Positions 5,447 through 5,807 of a stretch of DNA of 5,807 bases are shown in pieces. This DNA comes from Planctomycetota bacterium (GTDB lineage Bacteria; Planctomycetota; UBA1135). The translations under genes were made by a program, and so were the position numbers. The notes under the pieces were generated by a model. The model made no database searches and had not been told where the DNA came from. It saw only the letters and a program-made list of their open reading frames with translations. How positions within the stretch are numbered: the stretch's first letter is position 1; every line of letters begins with the position of its first letter. The DNA lies in NCBI GenBank assembly GCA_002400895.1, contig NVRO01000176.1, forward strand, positions 1 to 5,807, read 5' to 3'.

Positions 5447-5807
5447 TTAAATCTCAACCTCCGACGTAATATCAGCCTTTCGCTCTGACATTATTGAATT
5501 ATACAGGAGCCAAACAATGAGTGATAGAATAATTGCTACTGAAATAACGAATCTTGTCTCATCGCGACCGAATATTATGTAAAGCACGATTGCGCCAAAT
5601 GCAGTCACTGGAATGCTGGCCACCCAACTTACAGCTATTCTTCCAAATACCTTGAAGTCTACTGACGACGTCCCTCCTGCTAACCCCACACCTACGACAG
5701 AACCGATTAAAGTGTGTGTAGTGGATATTGGAACTGCCAAGAAAGGCATTGAAAATATCAATACCGTTGTTGCTGCTCCGAATTCAGCTGCAAAACCTCG
5801 TGTTGGA
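5447..5807 (-). CDS. Pit-family inorganic phosphate permease, C-terminal 119 residues (5' end outside window)
   Basis: The minus-strand frame is open to the right edge, so the gene is cut at its 5' end. It reads PTRGFAAEFGAATTVLIFSM and then VPISTTHTLIGSVVGVGLA. This is the C-terminal signature repeat of PF01384 phosphate permeases (GFAAE..AATTV followed by (L/V)P(I/V)STTHTLxGxxxGVG). The Leu codon TTG at 5761 is internal and not a start. Two further hydrophobic stretches follow (SWVASIPVTAFGAIVLYIIF and FVISVAIILSLIVWLLY), then a short charged cytosolic tail (ERKADITSEVEI). The family carries phosphate, or metal phosphate, with H+ or Na+; some relatives may carry sulfate. Its TAA 5449-5447 is one base from the ATG of the DUF47 partner, a strong sign of a two-gene transport operon. 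Most of the protein is missing, so the coupling ion cannot be judged. Confidence 0.92.
   Translation of the reverse strand, partial: PTRGFAAEFGAATTVLIFSMPFLAVPISTTHTLIGSVVGVGLAGGTSSVDFKVFGRIAVSWVASIPVTAFGAIVLYIIFGRDETRFVISVAIILSLIVWLLYNSIMSERKADITSEVEI
5458..5462 (-). promoter_or_regulatory. GGAGG Shine-Dalgarno for the DUF47 gene, inside the end of pit
   Basis: GGAGG on the minus strand lies in the last codons of pit. It touches the TTG at 5457 (spacing zero) and is 12 nt from the ATG at 5445. Spacing zero cannot serve TTG, so the site favours the ATG start. Confidence 0.5.

Noticed and set aside
5446..5457. TTG 5457 as start of the DUF47 gene (224 residues, overlapping pit)
   Set aside because: The GGAGG directly abuts the TTG with no spacing, and an ATG four codons later sits one base after the pit stop. 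The ATG is preferred, though start mapping could overturn this.
5447..5761. A short separate 104-residue gene starting at TTG 5761
   Set aside because: The frame stays open to the window edge and the upstream codons (GFAAEFGAATTV) are part of the Pit signature, so this is the tail of a longer permease.
1..5807. Mobile elements, CRISPR repeats, phage genes or toxin-antitoxin pairs
   Set aside because: Reading both strands showed no transposase or integrase motif, no regularly spaced repeats and no paired small genes. The tRNA 3' end is intact and not flanked by an integrase or duplicated tRNA end.

Overview
The window looks archaeal, and a marine Thermoplasmatota lineage such as Poseidoniales (Marine Group II) is my best guess. 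The evidence is a tRNA-Arg(UCU) of archaeal type, a QueD that suits the archaeosine/queuosine precursor pathway, a methionyl-tRNA synthetase with an archaeal-style catalytic stretch (MPENKDS..FSWEE), a Pit/DUF47 pair, oligo-T tracts instead of hairpin terminators, and a mix of leaderless-looking and Shine-Dalgarno starts. The phylum is an inference; archaeal origin is fairly secure. The DNA is dense, with no gene-free stretch over 100 bases.

Layout: (1) 1-237, plus strand: the C-terminal end of a PLP-dependent threonine/serine dehydratase-type enzyme. (2) 2338 down to 243, minus strand: metG followed after 6 nt by tRNA-Arg(UCU) with an encoded CCA, ending in a T7 tract that overlaps the dehydratase stop codon. 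(3) 2339-2432: a divergent promoter region with ATGAC/GTCAT inverted repeats. (4) 2433-4060, plus strand: queD and a one-polypeptide thioredoxin-CcdA redox relay, joined by a GTGA start/stop overlap. (5) 5807 down to 4057, minus strand: the end of a Pit-type phosphate permease, its DUF47/PhoU-like partner, and a C39-like cysteine peptidase. The two strands meet tail to tail with both stop codons inside one CTAG.

Functional themes: metG, tRNA-Arg and queD all concern translation and tRNA. QueD makes the pterin precursor of 7-deazaguanine tRNA bases. The thioredoxin-CcdA fusion carries its own membrane electron relay and should deliver reducing equivalents to the outer face of the membrane. Pit and DUF47 form a familiar transporter/regulator pair. 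The peptidase downstream has no obvious link to phosphate.

I found no mobile element, CRISPR array or clearly new defence or metabolic system. The points most worth checking are the Arg at an expected zinc-ligand position in QueD, the QueD/redox coupling, the single-polypeptide redox relay, the metG-tRNA junction, and the peptidase next to the phosphate genes.
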